A stretch of 64,000 nucleotides of DNA from Tuberibacillus sp. Marseille-P3662 (GCF_900178005.1 NZ_FXBS01000003.1:347035-411034); one strand, 5' to 3'; counted from the first letter of the stretch, positions 18,475 to 28,939 are shown. A program made the numbers and translations. Notes: generated by a model not told the origin, from the letters alone.

Positions 18475-19203
18475 ATGGGAACTTTGTTTGATTTAGTGAT
18501 AACCCCAGTCATTGTATTTATCGTTGGTTTAGTCCTTCTAAGGTTTACAGGTAAAAAAGCCGTTTCACAAATGACGAGTTTTGATTTATTATTTGTCCTC
18601 ATTCTTGGTACAGTTATTAGTGAACCCATTGTTACAAAAACACTGTGGAAAGCCTCAGTATGGGCATTAGTCCTTACATTAGGTTACTTTGGATTCACCT
18701 ATCTAGTTCTAAATAATAAACTGCGTTGGAAGCTCAATGACAGTCCCACCGTTCTCATTCGAAATGGTGATATTGATAAAAAAGGATTGAAAAAAATTCG
18801 GATGACGACACCGGAGTTGATTTCTCAGTTGAGAATCAAAGGGTATGAGAATGTCGCGGATGTTGAAATGGCCACCCTTGAAGATGTTGGAGAATTTAGC
18901 GTTATCCCCAAGGCAAGGGCACGTCCCTTACAGCCCAAAGACATTCAATTAAGTCCGTCACCCACATTTATTCCTATCCCAATTATTTTAGATGGACAAA
19001 TTATTGATCATAATCTTAAATACTTGGATAAAAATCGAGAATGGCTGGAGCAACAGTTAATCGCACAAGGTTATTCCATGAATGTGCTTGATGAAATCAC
19101 ACTTGCTGCTGTCAACCAGCAGGGCACACTTGACGTGGACTCAGAGGACCCCAGTAATAATGATCAAGGTTCTTATGCCTATAAACCTGGGCAAGAGAAT
19201 TAA
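18475..19203 (+). CDS. DUF421 membrane protein (YetF/YkjA/2Duf-like)
   Basis: A 242-residue protein with three N-terminal membrane helices (residues about 5-85) and a cytoplasmic DUF421 domain containing FTGKKAVSQMTSFDLLFVLILG, PTVLIRNGDIDKKGLKK and QLRIKGYENVADVEMATLE. The C-terminal part carries the extra domain IPIPIILDGQIIDHNLKYL seen in the long DUF421 form. In mobile spoVA operons such a protein ('2Duf', DUF421 plus DUF1657) raises spore heat resistance. Here the two domains are separate genes and no spoVA gene is adjacent. Role in spores is inference from family and promoters. Confidence 0.85.
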   Translation: MGTLFDLVITPVIVFIVGLVLLRFTGKKAVSQMTSFDLLFVLILGTVISEPIVTKTLWKASVWALVLTLGYFGFTYLVLNNKLRWKLNDSPTVLIRNGDIDKKGLKKIRMTTPELISQLRIKGYENVADVEMATLEDVGEFSVIPKARARPLQPKDIQLSPSPTFIPIPIILDGQIIDHNLKYLDKNREWLEQQLIAQGYSMNVLDEITLAAVNQQGTLDVDSEDPSNNDQGSYAYKPGQEN

Positions 19204-19414
19204 CACCTTGGAATAGTATTGATTAGAATTATCCCCCATTATTAAAGCCCCCCTTTATCCCTTTTGCGAGGGCTTCCAGCTTAAAGAGAGAAATGTTAAA
19301 CAAACGTTTGATTAAGCGTACAGATAAAAGGTGTTTCACTCAAAGTCAGAACCCGCACGATGTTTGCAATCCTCGTTTTTATCATTGAAAATAGATAAAA
19401 AAGGAGGCATTTGT

Positions 19415-19942
19415 ATGCGTCTGGAAGGTAAGAAAGTCGTTCAAATTGCCAGTAAGGATTTTGAGGATTTAGAACTATGGTATCCAGTATTACGTTTAAG
19501 AGAAGAAGGCGCGACAGTTCATATTGCTGGTGAAAGCGCTAGTGAGGGGTATACAGGTAAATATGGTGTGCCGGTCGATTCCGGCTTTGCTTTTAAGGAT
19601 ATCGACCCAAATAATTATGATGCGATGCTAGTTCCGGGCGGTTGGTCGCCGGACAAATTAAGACGTGATAAGGATGTATTGTCGATTGTTCGAAAAATGA
19701 ATGAACAGCAAAAAACAATCGGCCAAATTTGCCACGCTGGTTGGGTTTTAATCTCAGCCAAGATATTAGATGGCAAACAAGTGACCAGTACACCTGGGAT
19801 TAAAGATGATATGGAAAATGCCGGTGCCACTTGGTTGGATGAGCCTGTCGTCGTTGATGGAAATCTTGTGTCCAGTCGCCGTCCGCCAGATCTACCAGAA
19901 TACATGCGTGAATTTATTAGGGTCTTGGAGAATCAAGCATAG
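19415..19942 (+). CDS. DJ-1/PfpI family protein (YfkM-like)
   Basis: A 175-residue class I glutamine-amidotransferase-like protein. The nucleophile elbow reads IGQICHAGWVLISA, with Cys-His in the order typical of PfpI/YraA/YfkM proteins. The acidic partner lies in YPVLRLREEGATVHIAG. Family members are described as stress-related proteases or deglycases; activity here is not proven. ATG at 19415 has AAGGAGG seven bases before it, so the longer frame back to 19331 is not used. A terminator follows. Confidence 0.88.
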   Translation: MRLEGKKVVQIASKDFEDLELWYPVLRLREEGATVHIAGESASEGYTGKYGVPVDSGFAFKDIDPNNYDAMLVPGGWSPDKLRRDKDVLSIVRKMNEQQKTIGQICHAGWVLISAKILDGKQVTSTPGIKDDMENAGATWLDEPVVVDGNLVSSRRPPDLPEYMREFIRVLENQA

Positions 19943-19954
19943 CGTACAAGAAGA

Positions 19955-19985
19955 GGATGCCTCTGAATGTCAGAGCATCCTTTGT
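19955..19985. terminator. Terminator between PfpI-like gene and pheA
   Basis: GGATGC-CTCTG / CAGAG-GCATCC-type stem with one bulge and a T-rich tail (TTTGTTTC), between convergent genes. Confidence 0.7.
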
Positions 19986-20000
19986 TTCATTTGAATATAG

Positions 20001-20870
20001 TTACTTGACTTTTGGTGTATTAATAGTAAAACAAGGGTAGCTCCCCAAAATTTCCACACTACAGCCAAGGGCTTCAATTTCTGCTTTAACACCTGGAATC
20101 ATCGTTTCATCCATCCCTTGCATCACATCGATAATGAAGCAATAACGACCGAGACCGGTTTTCATGGGGCGTGATTCAATTTTAGATAGATTTAATCTCC
20201 GCCACGAAAAGGCCGATAATACTTGATGCAGGGCACCAGGATAATCAGACGGCAAGGTGACTAAGAAAGTTGTCTTATAATCAACATCATGTTGTTCTGT
20301 AGCGTCAATGGCGCCCGAATGGCTTAAAGTGACAAATCGCGTATGATTGTTCTTGTAATCATGGACATTTTTTTCAGCAATATAGAGGTCTAATGTTTGG
20401 GCTGCTAATTCGTTACAAATAGCCGCGAAGTTTTCCTCAGGATGTTGCTGAACAAATTCAGCGGCCGATGCTGTTGAATCCATATAATGAATCTTAGCAT
20501 TGGGCACATATTCCTTTAAAAAGTGATGACATTGGGCGATCGCCTGAGGGTGTGAATAGACCGCCTGGATGTTTTCTAGTTTCCTCGAATGATCATATGT
20601 GACAAAGTGTTGTTGGATGGGAATCGTAATCTCAGTCACAATAGATAAAGGTGTTTGATGGATGAGATAGTCCAAAGTCAGGTTCACTGAACCCTCAATG
20701 GTGTTCTCAAGCGGTACCACACCATAATCAATGTCACCATGCGCCACAGCATCCATGCAATCGGAAATTGTTGAAAAAGGTTGGCGTCTGCTGTGTTCAA
20801 AAAGTTCTCTTGCCGCCATTTCTGTAAATGTATTTTCAGGTCCTAAAAAACCGACTGTTGCATTTCCCAT
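20001..20870 (-). CDS. pheA: Prephenate dehydratase
   Basis: A 289-residue monofunctional enzyme making phenylpyruvate from prephenate. The catalytic domain (about 1-185) starts VGFLGPENTFTEMAA and contains GVVPLENTIEGSV and the signature NNHTRFVTL with the catalytic Thr-Arg-Phe. The C-terminal ACT domain (about 205-285) holds GALHQVLSAF and ESRPMKTGLGRY, the phenylalanine-binding GALV/ESRP motifs, so feedback inhibition is expected. ATG at 20870 has AAAGGAGA upstream. It is monocistronic. Confidence 0.95.
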   Translation of the reverse strand: MGNATVGFLGPENTFTEMAARELFEHSRRQPFSTISDCMDAVAHGDIDYGVVPLENTIEGSVNLTLDYLIHQTPLSIVTEITIPIQQHFVTYDHSRKLENIQAVYSHPQAIAQCHHFLKEYVPNAKIHYMDSTASAAEFVQQHPEENFAAICNELAAQTLDLYIAEKNVHDYKNNHTRFVTLSHSGAIDATEQHDVDYKTTFLVTLPSDYPGALHQVLSAFSWRRLNLSKIESRPMKTGLGRYCFIIDVMQGMDETMIPGVKAEIEALGCSVEILGSYPCFTINTPKVK

Positions 20871-21004
20871 GTCATTGTCTCCTTTGATCATTAGTTGATT
20901 TTATGTTTGATTGAATTAATAGAACATTTTAAAGACTATTGTCCACAGAATTCGTTCAAATTGCAATACATAACTATTATTATACTAGCCATGGATAAAC
21001 ATTA

Positions 21005-21030
21005 ACACCCGTCTGAGAGACGGGTGTTTT
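21005..21030. terminator. Terminator of the DASS transporter gene
   Basis: Perfect stem AACACCCGTCT / AGACGGGTGTT with flanking A/T runs, directly after the minus-strand transporter gene. Confidence 0.82.
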
Positions 21031-21036
21031 AAATCC

Positions 21037-22674
21037 TTATTGAAACTTATTCGGAATGTGGTGAAGGTCAATTCCCCACATTGTTGGGAGTAGATAATAA
21101 ATAAAAATTGTGACAAGTACGATGCTGATGATGTTAAGGACGACCCCTGCTTTAGCCATGTCCGGGATTTTTAAATAACCTGAGCCGAAAACAACGGCAT
21201 TCGGTGGTGTGGCGACGGGTAACATAAAAGCACACGATGCGGCGACAGCTGCAGCGATCATCAGGGCGTAGGGATGAACGCCAAGAGCCATAGCTAAAGC
21301 TCCCATAATAGGGAACATCATGTTGGCTGTTGCCGTATTGGAAGTGATTTCGGTCAGGAAAATCACAAGTAACACAGTGACGAAGATCACTAATAGGAGA
21401 TTAGCTCCATTGAGGACGGTCAATTGTTCGCCAATCCACTGAGCTAAACCGGAAGATTGAAACCCTTTAGCGATCGCAAAACCGCCGCCAAATAAGAGTA
21501 AAATCCCCCATGGTAATTTAACCGCCGTTTCCCAGTCTAGAATATATCCTTTACTACTGGAAGCTGGTATGATGAAGAGAATAATAGCTCCAATCATGGC
21601 AATGGTAGCATCATTGATATTCGGGATATAATCGTCAAGGAAGAGTGACCGGGCAATCCAAGCAAGTGCTGTAAGTGCAAAAATTGTTAATACAATTTTT
21701 TCTTCGTATTTTATTGTGCCCAGCTTATCTTGTTCCTCATGAATGACCCTTTTCCCGCCAGGCATTTCTTTTGTGCTCATATGGAAAGCAAATTTGACAA
21801 GATAAACCCAAATTAAAGCAATCATAATAACAGCGATCGGCACACCGAACAGCATCCATTGCGCAAAGGCAATTTCGACGTTGTAAAGATTTTCGGCCGC
21901 CCCAACAAGGGCAGCATTCGGAGGGGTACCGATAATGGTTCCAATACCACCGACGGATGCCGAATAGGCGATTCCCAGCATTAAGGCCTTACCGAATTTG
22001 AAATTGCCCTGTGATGTGTCCTCACCTTGTTCCTTAAGCGAATCAGACAATTGATAAATAATAGCTAAGCCAATCGGCATCATCATCATGGATGTCGCTG
22101 TATTTGATATCCACATGGAGAGAAATCCTGTGGCAACCATAAAACCGAGAATGATCCGATCGGTACTTGTTCCAATGGCGGAGATGATAGCCAGAGCAAT
22201 TCGCTTATGTAAATACCATTTTTGCATGGCTAGAGCAATCATAAAACCACCCATGAAAAGAAACACAGTATCATTTCCGTAAGGTGCTGTTACCGTTTCA
22301 ACCTTTAGGCCCCCAACTAATGGAAATATCGCAATGGGCAACAAAGAGGTTGCTGGAATTGGAATCGCTTCTGTAATCCACCAGACAGCCATCCAAATCG
22401 TCCCAGCTAAAATGCCTCGTCCTCCAGGGGATAAATCATCAGGGTGAAAGAATAATAGGATGAGAACGAAAAGTAAGGGACCTAAGATTAATCCCGTTAA
22501 TTGCTTAGGTGTGTAGCCTCCATTATCATCACTACTTTGTTTGGTACGGTTATTGGACACTTCATTGATTGTTTTCTCAGTTGATCGACTAGAAAACATT
22601 AACAATAGCTGCTTGGTCTTATTGTGTTCATGCCAAAACCATTGACAGGATGCTGATAATTTTGGGAATTGCAT
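21037..22674 (-). CDS. Sodium-dependent carboxylate transporter, SLC13/DASS family
   Basis: A 545-residue membrane protein with about 12 segments and a hydrophilic N-terminal 55 residues. DASS signatures are present twice, SNTATSMMMMPIGLAI and SNTATANMMFPIMGALA, the Ser-Asn-Thr motifs that bind carboxylate and Na+. Other marks are GGIGTIIGTPPNAALV, MLPVATPPNAVVFGSGYL and WWITEAIPIPATSLLPI. Related bacterial proteins (SdcS, CitT-like) import C4-dicarboxylates such as succinate and malate. The start at 22674 has AAAGGAGG seven bases upstream. Confidence 0.9.
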   Translation of the reverse strand: MQFPKLSASCQWFWHEHNKTKQLLLMFSSRSTEKTINEVSNNRTKQSSDDNGGYTPKQLTGLILGPLLFVLILLFFHPDDLSPGGRGILAGTIWMAVWWITEAIPIPATSLLPIAIFPLVGGLKVETVTAPYGNDTVFLFMGGFMIALAMQKWYLHKRIALAIISAIGTSTDRIILGFMVATGFLSMWISNTATSMMMMPIGLAIIYQLSDSLKEQGEDTSQGNFKFGKALMLGIAYSASVGGIGTIIGTPPNAALVGAAENLYNVEIAFAQWMLFGVPIAVIMIALIWVYLVKFAFHMSTKEMPGGKRVIHEEQDKLGTIKYEEKIVLTIFALTALAWIARSLFLDDYIPNINDATIAMIGAIILFIIPASSSKGYILDWETAVKLPWGILLLFGGGFAIAKGFQSSGLAQWIGEQLTVLNGANLLLVIFVTVLLVIFLTEITSNTATANMMFPIMGALAMALGVHPYALMIAAAVAASCAFMLPVATPPNAVVFGSGYLKIPDMAKAGVVLNIISIVLVTIFIYYLLPTMWGIDLHHIPNKFQ

Positions 22675-22917
22675 TAAATGCCTCCTTTATGAAGATTGAT
22701 TTTTTTCTATTATAATACAATTGTTAGCGTTCGCAAATTGGAAATAGGTATAAATGATAATAGGTGTCCATAATGTGATAGTAGTGTTTAATTGTCCTTA
22801 CGCTGGTCCTTTTATTGTCAAACATACTATATTTATGAAACTTCTTGTCGACTTTTTACGTTTTTATTATTGTTATATCGTGATTGAAACAATGACATAC
22901 TTAAAGGGGAGTTATTG

Positions 22918-23340
22918 ATGAAAAGAACGGGTGAAATAGCCTTAGGAGTGATTGGCACCATCTTAAGTGTACTACTGCTTATTTTGGGTCTTGCTTTCTT
23001 TTGGCTAAAAGGGCAACAAGACATGATCAATGATTTTGCCAATCAAATCAATCAGCAATCGCAAATGCAATCGTCTATTTCTGCTGATCAAATGACTGCT
23101 GGGATCGCTAACTACGGGTTATTTGCGACAATTGCCGCAGTTATAGGGATGATTTCAGGCATTCTCGCAATCATTTTTATCAAGGGGAATAAGAAGCCGA
23201 AATTGGCTGGTACGTTATTCATTATCGGTGCTGTCTTAAGCACGCTAATATCAATGTTTCTAGGGATTCCTATAGGTATTCTGTTTTTAATTGCAGGTAT
23301 TATGTGTTTAGTGAGAAAACCGAAAAATCAAGATATATAA
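22918..23340 (+). CDS. Small four-helix membrane protein (DUF4064-like)
   Basis: A 140-residue protein with membrane segments near residues 7-30, 65-85, 95-112 and 115-132, and a Gln/Asn/Met-rich loop (INQQSQMQSSISADQM) between the first two. The start MKRTGEIALGVIGTILSVLL resembles DUF4064 proteins of Bacilli. ATG at 22918 follows AAAGGGGAGTTATTG. No functional motif. Assigned by general resemblance only. Confidence 0.6.
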   Translation: MKRTGEIALGVIGTILSVLLLILGLAFFWLKGQQDMINDFANQINQQSQMQSSISADQMTAGIANYGLFATIAAVIGMISGILAIIFIKGNKKPKLAGTLFIIGAVLSTLISMFLGIPIGILFLIAGIMCLVRKPKNQDI

Positions 23341-23359
23341 AACTTTAAATTTGATTCGA

Positions 23360-23393
23360 AAAAGGATCCCGAAACTTCGGGATCCTTTTTTTT
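23360..23393. terminator. Bidirectional terminator
   Basis: AAAGGATCCCGAA / TTCGGGATCCTTT stem with a following T-run, between convergent genes. Confidence 0.88.
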
Positions 23394-24201
23394 ACCCTAG
23401 CCCAACATCCAAGGCCATCATTACCGCAAAGCCAATCATAAGACTGATGGCAGACAGTTGGACATGTCCTTTTTCCTGTGAAGCTGGAATCATTTCTTTA
23501 ACAACCACAAAGATCATAGCGCCTGCAGCGAAGCTTAAAGCATAGGGGAGCAGCGGCTCAATGACAATGACAGCGTAGGCACCAATAACAGCAGCAATCG
23601 GTTCGACCATTCCGGAGAATTGACCGTACATAAAACTTTTCATATTGGAAAGGCCGTCTCGCTTTAATGGCATGGACACAGCTAAACCTTCAGGGAAATT
23701 TTGGATCCCTATCCCTAAAGCAAGAGCGATTGCACCGGCTAATGTAGAAGATGAGAGGTTAGTGGCTAGAGCACCAAAAGCAACACCGACGGCTAACCCC
23801 TCAGGAATATTATGCAAGGTGATGGAAAAAGCCAGCAATGTTGTCCGGTGCTTTGCATGCCTGTCTTTGATATCCTTCAAATATTTATCCTGATCAATGA
23901 ATGGTAAGACTTGATCGACTAAAATTAGGAAAATACCGCCTGATAAAAATCCTATGCTAGCAGGAATCCAAGCGGGTATAGAACCTTGGGTTTCAGTCAT
24001 TTCGATGGCGGGTGCTAGTAATGACCAATAACTTGCTGCAATCATTACACCACCCGCGAAAGCCAACATGCTATCTAAAAACATTTGGTTGGAACGTTTT
24101 GTGAAAAAGACAGTTGCGGCTCCCAAGGCGGTTAATCCCCAAGTAAATAAGGTCGCAATCAAGGCTTGCATAACAGGGTTTAAATCATTAAATACCGTCA
24201 T
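23392..24201 (-). CDS. ZIP family metal transporter
   Basis: A 269-residue protein with eight membrane segments. The metal-binding helices read HNIPEGLAVGVAFGAL and IQNFPEGLAVSMPLKRDG, the paired HNxPEG / QNxPEG motifs of the GufA/ZupT-like group. The cytoplasmic loop DQDKYLKDIKDRHAKHRTT is charged but has few histidines. It probably brings Zn2+ or other divalent metal into the cell. GAGGAGG lies upstream of ATG at 24201. No Zur-type regulator is adjacent. Confidence 0.9.
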   Translation of the reverse strand: MTVFNDLNPVMQALIATLFTWGLTALGAATVFFTKRSNQMFLDSMLAFAGGVMIAASYWSLLAPAIEMTETQGSIPAWIPASIGFLSGGIFLILVDQVLPFIDQDKYLKDIKDRHAKHRTTLLAFSITLHNIPEGLAVGVAFGALATNLSSSTLAGAIALALGIGIQNFPEGLAVSMPLKRDGLSNMKSFMYGQFSGMVEPIAAVIGAYAVIVIEPLLPYALSFAAGAMIFVVVKEMIPASQEKGHVQLSAISLMIGFAVMMALDVGLG

Positions 24202-24681
24202 GATACGATTTCCTCCTCATTTTCAATACAGTTTTAATTGACTATCGGAAGGATCACTATCTCTATATTATGTCATACATCATATGTTTCGTGCGGCTTA
24301 TCTTATTAACTTATTAAAATAATTTTGCATAAGCTCAACTTTATTTTATGCGGTCTAAATAAATATTGTCAAAGAATTAAGAGGTTATTATAAAAAATTC
24401 AGGGTTAGGGTATCATCTTTTTTGAATCAAGCATTAACAGTGTGTTTTAATATATATGGAATGAAAATGAGGAATTCAGGAGCATAGTGGTCAAAAATTT
24501 ATTGAACTATCTTTAGTGATTAACTTGACCAAAGGGCTAAAAGAGGATGATAATATGAGTGGGATCGAGTTAATGTGAAAAATTCGGTCTGTGGCGAAAA
24601 AAATCATCTGATGGTCTTGAAAGTTTTAGCACAAAGGAATATTCTTTTAAGTGATTAAAATGTATGGTAAGGGGTATGACA
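24202..24681. promoter_or_regulatory. Upstream region of odhA with a promoter
   Basis: Non-coding, AT-rich. TTGACC (24525-24530), an 18-base spacer and GATAAT (24549-24554) form the best sigma-A promoter and give a leader of about 120 bases. A seven-codon frame at 24555 (ATGAGTGGG...) follows GAGGATGATAAT but is too short to call. No riboswitch-like structure was recognised. Confidence 0.5.
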
Positions 24682-27525
24682 ATGTCAACCGGAAATTTTA
24701 GCGGAAAGAAACCATGGGAAGAATTTTACGGTCCCAATCTGGGCTATGTTGCTGATCAGTATGAACAGTACAAAAATGATCCAGATTCTGTTGAAGCAGA
24801 ATTGAGAGAATTATTTACAAATTGGGGACCACCGCCTGCAACTCTGAGCACCGGTACGGAACAACCTGCAACATCGGGCGATCAACAAACAGATTTAAAT
24901 AAAGTGGTCGCTGCAGTTAAATTGGCTGATAATATACGCGCCTATGGACACTTGAATGCACAAATTAACCCGTTAGGTATGGATACCGCTGGCAGTCAGA
25001 CTGACAAGCAACTGTTGAATCTCGATACCTATGAATTAACAGAAGAGGACTTGCAAGCGATACCAGCTAAAGTCATATGGGAAGAAGCTCCCAATTATCT
25101 TGAAAATGGCTTAGACGTCATTAATGAATTGCGTGAGATTTATACCAAGACCCTCTCTTTCCAATTTGGTCATATTCCAGACGGCGAAGAACGGGAGTGG
25201 CTGAATCGAATTGTTGAGTCCGGTACGATCAAAAGTGCATTGACCAATGATGAACGAGTGGCTCTTCTCAAGCGCTTGGCCGAAGTTGAAGGATTTGAGG
25301 ATTTCTTGCAACGTACATTTGTTGGTCAAAAGCGTTTCTCCATAGAAGGTGTTGATGTTTTAGTTCCCATGTTAGATGAAATCTTTCGTGAGGGTGTCAA
25401 AGATGGAGTAGGGGATCTATTAATTGGCATGGCCCACCGAGGTCGTCTAAATGTGCTTGCCCACATCCTTGAAAAACCCTATGAAAAGATTTTTTCGGAA
25501 TTTCACCATTCACCGAATAAGGAATTGGTTCCTTCTGAGGGATCAACAGGAATTAATTACGGCTGGACAGGTGACGTTAAATATCACCTTGGAGCCGATC
25601 GATCCATTGAAGAAAACGACGATGCACGGATTCGTTTAACACTCGCTAATAACCCAAGTCACTTGGAATTTGTTAATCCTGTTGTTGAAGGCTATACAAG
25701 AGCAGCCCAAGAAGATACAGATGAAGCCGGCTATCCGCAACAAGACTCTGGGAAATCCGTCGCTGTTGTGATACATGGCGATGCGGCTTTTCCAGGTGAG
25801 GGGATCGTCAGTGAAACGTTAAATCTGAGTCGATTACGAGGTTATCAAACCGGTGGAACTGTGCATATCATTGCCAACAATCTACTTGGTTTTACAACTG
25901 ACAGTCGCGATTCACGTTCGACTCGCTATGCGAGTGACTTGGCGAAAGGTTTTGAAATCCCGATTGTTCATGTGAATGCGGATGATCCTGAAGCTTGTCT
26001 CTCTGCTATGTACTTAGCTTATAAATATCGTAAGTTGTTTAATAAAGACTTTTTAATTGATTTGGTTGGTTACCGCCGTCATGGTCATAATGAAATGGAT
26101 GATCCAGCAGCGACTCAGCCTGAACTTTACGATACAATCAAAAAACACCCGACCGTCAAAACATCTTATGGACAAACGCTTGTATCTGATGGTGTTATTA
26201 GTGAAGACCAATTCAAAGCCATGGATCAAGACCTCCACTCCCAAATGCAATCAGTTATGGATAAAGTAAAAGCTGACAGTGGAGATGATGTGGAAGAAAT
26301 GGAACTTCCTGAGCCAGTGGCTAAGGGATTACCTCAAATTGATACGAGTGTTGATTTTGCATCACTCCGACAAATCAATGAAAACTTGTTAAAATGGCCG
26401 GATGGTTTTACTGTCTATTCCAAATTAAGACGCATTTTGGAGCGACGAAAAGATTCGTTTGCGGACGGCGGCACCGTTGATTGGGCACATGCAGAGACGC
26501 TTGCTTTTGCGACGATATTGGCGGATGGTTTGCCGATCAGACTAACAGGTCAAGACACTGAAAGAGGTACATTTGCTCAACGGCATGTTGTTCTACATGA
26601 CAGCAAAACTGGCGAAACGTATTCACCGTTACATGGAATCCCTGAAGCTAAAGCGTCATTCTCCATTTATAATAGTCCGCTTTCCGAAGCCTCGGCGCTT
26701 GGCTTTGAATATGGCTATAACGTGTTTGCACCTGAAACATTGGTTCTATGGGAAGCGCAATTTGGTGATTTTGCCAATGCTGGTCAAGTGATTTTTGATC
26801 AATTTATCTCTGCCGGACGTGCAAAATGGGGGCAAAAATCCAGCCTTGTCATACTCTTGCCTCATGGTTACGAAGGTCAAGGACCGGAGCACTCGAGTGC
26901 ACGTTTGGAACGTTTTTTACAGTCGGCAGCCGAAAATAATTGGACGGTGGCAAACTTAACAAGTTCGGCCCAATACTTCCATATTCTACGCCGACAAGCA
27001 GCCATTGCTGGTAAAGATGAGGCACGTCCACTCGTACTCATGACACCGAAAAGTTTACTTAGGAATCCGAATGTTGCTTCATCAATTGAATCGTTTAGTG
27101 AAGGCCATTTTGAACGGGTTTTAGAACCAAATGGCACCGAGGAAAAAACAGAGAATATTAAGCGTCTGATCTTAAGTAGTGGTAAAGTCGGCGTTGACTT
27201 AGAAGAACAATTGAATCAATCAGAAGATCATTTTGATTGGCTCCATGCTGCGCGGGTTGAGCAATTATATCCGCTGCCTGAAAAAGAGATTCAAGACGTT
27301 ATTAATCGTTATGAGAATCTTGAAGAAATCGTTTGGTTACAAGAGGAACCTAGAAATATGGGTGCATGGTCTTATATGGAATCGAAAATTAAAGGGATGT
27401 CGCCTGAGGGAGTTTCTGTCCGTTATGTCGGTCGCCCGGATCGTTCCAGTCCGGCAACCGGAGAAGCCGATATTCATAAAAAAGAACAAGAACGTATCGT
27501 TTTGGATGCTTTAAAGAGCTTATAG
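24682..27525 (+). CDS. odhA: 2-oxoglutarate dehydrogenase E1 component
   Basis: A 947-residue thiamine-diphosphate enzyme that decarboxylates 2-oxoglutarate and succinylates the lipoyl group of OdhB. The N-terminal segment [20 protein letters not shown] is the E2-binding arm. TPP-binding parts include [17 protein letters not shown], the GDAAFPGEG motif and [15 protein letters not shown]. The transketolase-like half contains [28 protein letters not shown] and [25 protein letters not shown] at 24682 has AAGGGG seven bases before it; ATG at 24664 lies ahead of that site. It is co-transcribed with odhB 35 bases downstream. Confidence 0.96.
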   Translation: MSTGNFSGKKPWEEFYGPNLGYVADQYEQYKNDPDSVEAELRELFTNWGPPPATLSTGTEQPATSGDQQTDLNKVVAAVKLADNIRAYGHLNAQINPLGMDTAGSQTDKQLLNLDTYELTEEDLQAIPAKVIWEEAPNYLENGLDVINELREIYTKTLSFQFGHIPDGEEREWLNRIVESGTIKSALTNDERVALLKRLAEVEGFEDFLQRTFVGQKRFSIEGVDVLVPMLDEIFREGVKDGVGDLLIGMAHRGRLNVLAHILEKPYEKIFSEFHHSPNKELVPSEGSTGINYGWTGDVKYHLGADRSIEENDDARIRLTLANNPSHLEFVNPVVEGYTRAAQEDTDEAGYPQQDSGKSVAVVIHGDAAFPGEGIVSETLNLSRLRGYQTGGTVHIIANNLLGFTTDSRDSRSTRYASDLAKGFEIPIVHVNADDPEACLSAMYLAYKYRKLFNKDFLIDLVGYRRHGHNEMDDPAATQPELYDTIKKHPTVKTSYGQTLVSDGVISEDQFKAMDQDLHSQMQSVMDKVKADSGDDVEEMELPEPVAKGLPQIDTSVDFASLRQINENLLKWPDGFTVYSKLRRILERRKDSFADGGTVDWAHAETLAFATILADGLPIRLTGQDTERGTFAQRHVVLHDSKTGETYSPLHGIPEAKASFSIYNSPLSEASALGFEYGYNVFAPETLVLWEAQFGDFANAGQVIFDQFISAGRAKWGQKSSLVILLPHGYEGQGPEHSSARLERFLQSAAENNWTVANLTSSAQYFHILRRQAAIAGKDEARPLVLMTPKSLLRNPNVASSIESFSEGHFERVLEPNGTEEKTENIKRLILSSGKVGVDLEEQLNQSEDHFDWLHAARVEQLYPLPEKEIQDVINRYENLEEIVWLQEEPRNMGAWSYMESKIKGMSPEGVSVRYVGRPDRSSPATGEADIHKKEQERIVLDALKSL

Positions 27526-27559
27526 TTTTTATTTCTATGAAAAATAGGAGGTAGCGGTC

Positions 27560-28825
27560 GTGGCTGATATTAAAGTACCTGAATTAGCAGAATCCATCAC
27601 TGAAGGAACGATTGCGGAATGGTTAAAAAACGTTGGTGATCAAGTCACTAAAGGCGAAGATGTTGTTGAACTTGAAACAGATAAGGTCAATGTTCAAATT
27701 AGCGCAGAAGATGAAGGCGTATTACAGGAGATTAAACGTCAAGAAGGCGATACAGTCGAAGTTGGTGAAATCATTGCTGTTTTAGGCTCAGGTAGCGGTG
27801 CAGCGGCTAATACTGATAACGATTCGGCTGCTACCGAGCAAGGTAGTCAAAAGCAGGATGACTCCGGCTCAGCAGCTGATGAAAGTCCTCAACCGGCTGC
27901 GTCTGAAAGTAATGATGACAGCGGGCGTACTGTTGCGTCACCGGCAGCTAGAAAGATGGCACGGGAACAAGGGATTGACTTAAGCGCCGTGCAAAGTAAA
28001 GATCCGCTCGGCCGAGTTCGTCCTGAAGATGTTAAGGCACACTCGGAACAACCCAAACAATCATCTAGTCAGACAGCAAGTGGATCCCAAAGCCAAAAGC
28101 AACCAGCTGAACAATCAGACAGCAAACCGGTTGAGCGGGTGAAAATGTCACGCAGGCGCCAAACCATCGCTAATCGCTTGGTTGCAGCCCAGCATAATGC
28201 AGCCATGTTAACAACATTTAATGAAGTTGATATGACTAACATTATGGAATTGCGTAAACGCCGGAAAGATACTTTTCTTGAAAAGCATGATGTGAAACTT
28301 GGATTTATGTCCTTCTTTACCAAAGCTGTTGTCGGTGCGTTGAAGGCATTTCCAAACCTAAATGCTGAAATTCAAGGTGACGAATTGTTGCTTAAAAAAT
28401 ACTACGACATCGGCATTGCCGTATCAGCCAAGGAAGGTCTTGTGGTTCCTGTTGTTCGCGATGCGGATAAACGCGACTTTGCTGGTATTGAGAAGGAAAT
28501 TGGTGATTTAGGTACCAAGGCTCGGGACAACAAGTTAACATTGAAAGAGTTGCAAGGCGGTTCATTCACAATCACAAACGGTGGGGTGTTTGGCTCGCTA
28601 TGGTCGACGCCGATTTTGAATGCACCACAAGTAGGTATTTTAGGCATGCATACCATCAAAACGCGTCCGGTTGCTATCGATAATGAGCGAATGGAAAATC
28701 GCCCGATGATGTATATTGCCTTGTCCTACGATCACCGCATAGTTGATGGTTCAGAAGCGGTTAGTTTCTTAGCTAAGGTGAAAGAACTGGTTGAAGATCC
28801 GGAAACATTGTTATTAGAAGGTTAA
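27560..28825 (+). CDS. odhB: Dihydrolipoyllysine succinyltransferase (E2 of 2-oxoglutarate dehydrogenase)
   Basis: A 421-residue E2 protein. The lipoyl domain (1-80) carries the lipoylated lysine in [12 protein letters not shown] Ser/Gln/Asp-rich linker follows. The peripheral subunit-binding domain is near residues 126-162 ([17 protein letters not shown]...). A second linker leads to the catalytic domain, which ends with the active-site [15 protein letters not shown] (His-x-x-x-Asp). GTG at 27560 is the start, with AGGAGG upstream. Its lipoyl group would be supplied by LipM and LipA, encoded at 45.8-47.5 kb. The E3 gene is not in the window. Confidence 0.96.
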   Translation: MADIKVPELAESITEGTIAEWLKNVGDQVTKGEDVVELETDKVNVQISAEDEGVLQEIKRQEGDTVEVGEIIAVLGSGSGAAANTDNDSAATEQGSQKQDDSGSAADESPQPAASESNDDSGRTVASPAARKMAREQGIDLSAVQSKDPLGRVRPEDVKAHSEQPKQSSSQTASGSQSQKQPAEQSDSKPVERVKMSRRRQTIANRLVAAQHNAAMLTTFNEVDMTNIMELRKRRKDTFLEKHDVKLGFMSFFTKAVVGALKAFPNLNAEIQGDELLLKKYYDIGIAVSAKEGLVVPVVRDADKRDFAGIEKEIGDLGTKARDNKLTLKELQGGSFTITNGGVFGSLWSTPILNAPQVGILGMHTIKTRPVAIDNERMENRPMMYIALSYDHRIVDGSEAVSFLAKVKELVEDPETLLLEG

Positions 28826-28834
28826 TTACCATAA

Positions 28835-28863
28835 GAATCCCCCGAGACCTCGGGGGATTCTTT
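28835..28863 (+). terminator. Terminator of the odhAB operon
   Basis: GAATCCCCCGAG / CTCGGGGGATTC stem followed by TTTAT, ten bases after odhB. A second weak inverted repeat (TATAAGGT/ACCTTATA) follows at 28863-28885. Confidence 0.85.
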
Positions 28864-28908
28864 ATAAGGTGTTTGATACCTTATAATGTGGATGTTTTAC
28901 CCCCCCCC

Positions 28909-28939
28909 TTTACATTAACGCAACGTTAACGTTTATAGT
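28909..28939 (+). promoter_or_regulatory. MerR-type promoter with 19-base spacer and palindromic operator
   Basis: TTTACA (28909-28914) and TATAGT (28934-28939) are separated by 19 bases, the elongated spacing that MerR proteins correct. The spacer contains a perfect 12-base palindrome, AACGTTAACGTT (28922-28933). Nine consecutive C residues (28900-28908) sit directly before the -35 box. Confidence 0.72.

Noticed and set aside
18309..18629. 106-codon minus-strand frame opposite the DUF1657/DUF421 junction
   Set aside because: It is antisense to two supported genes and a terminator, with no ribosome site.
19295..19320. AAACAAACGTTTGATT as a possible cre or LacI-type operator
   Set aside because: The 8-base AAACGTTT core is palindromic but it does not fit the cre consensus well, and no promoter was clear beside it.
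24555..24578. Seven-codon frame ATGAGTGGGATCGAG... in the odhA leader
   Set aside because: It has a purine-rich stretch before it, but is too short to support, shows no codon pattern of an attenuator peptide and is near the promoter -10 box.
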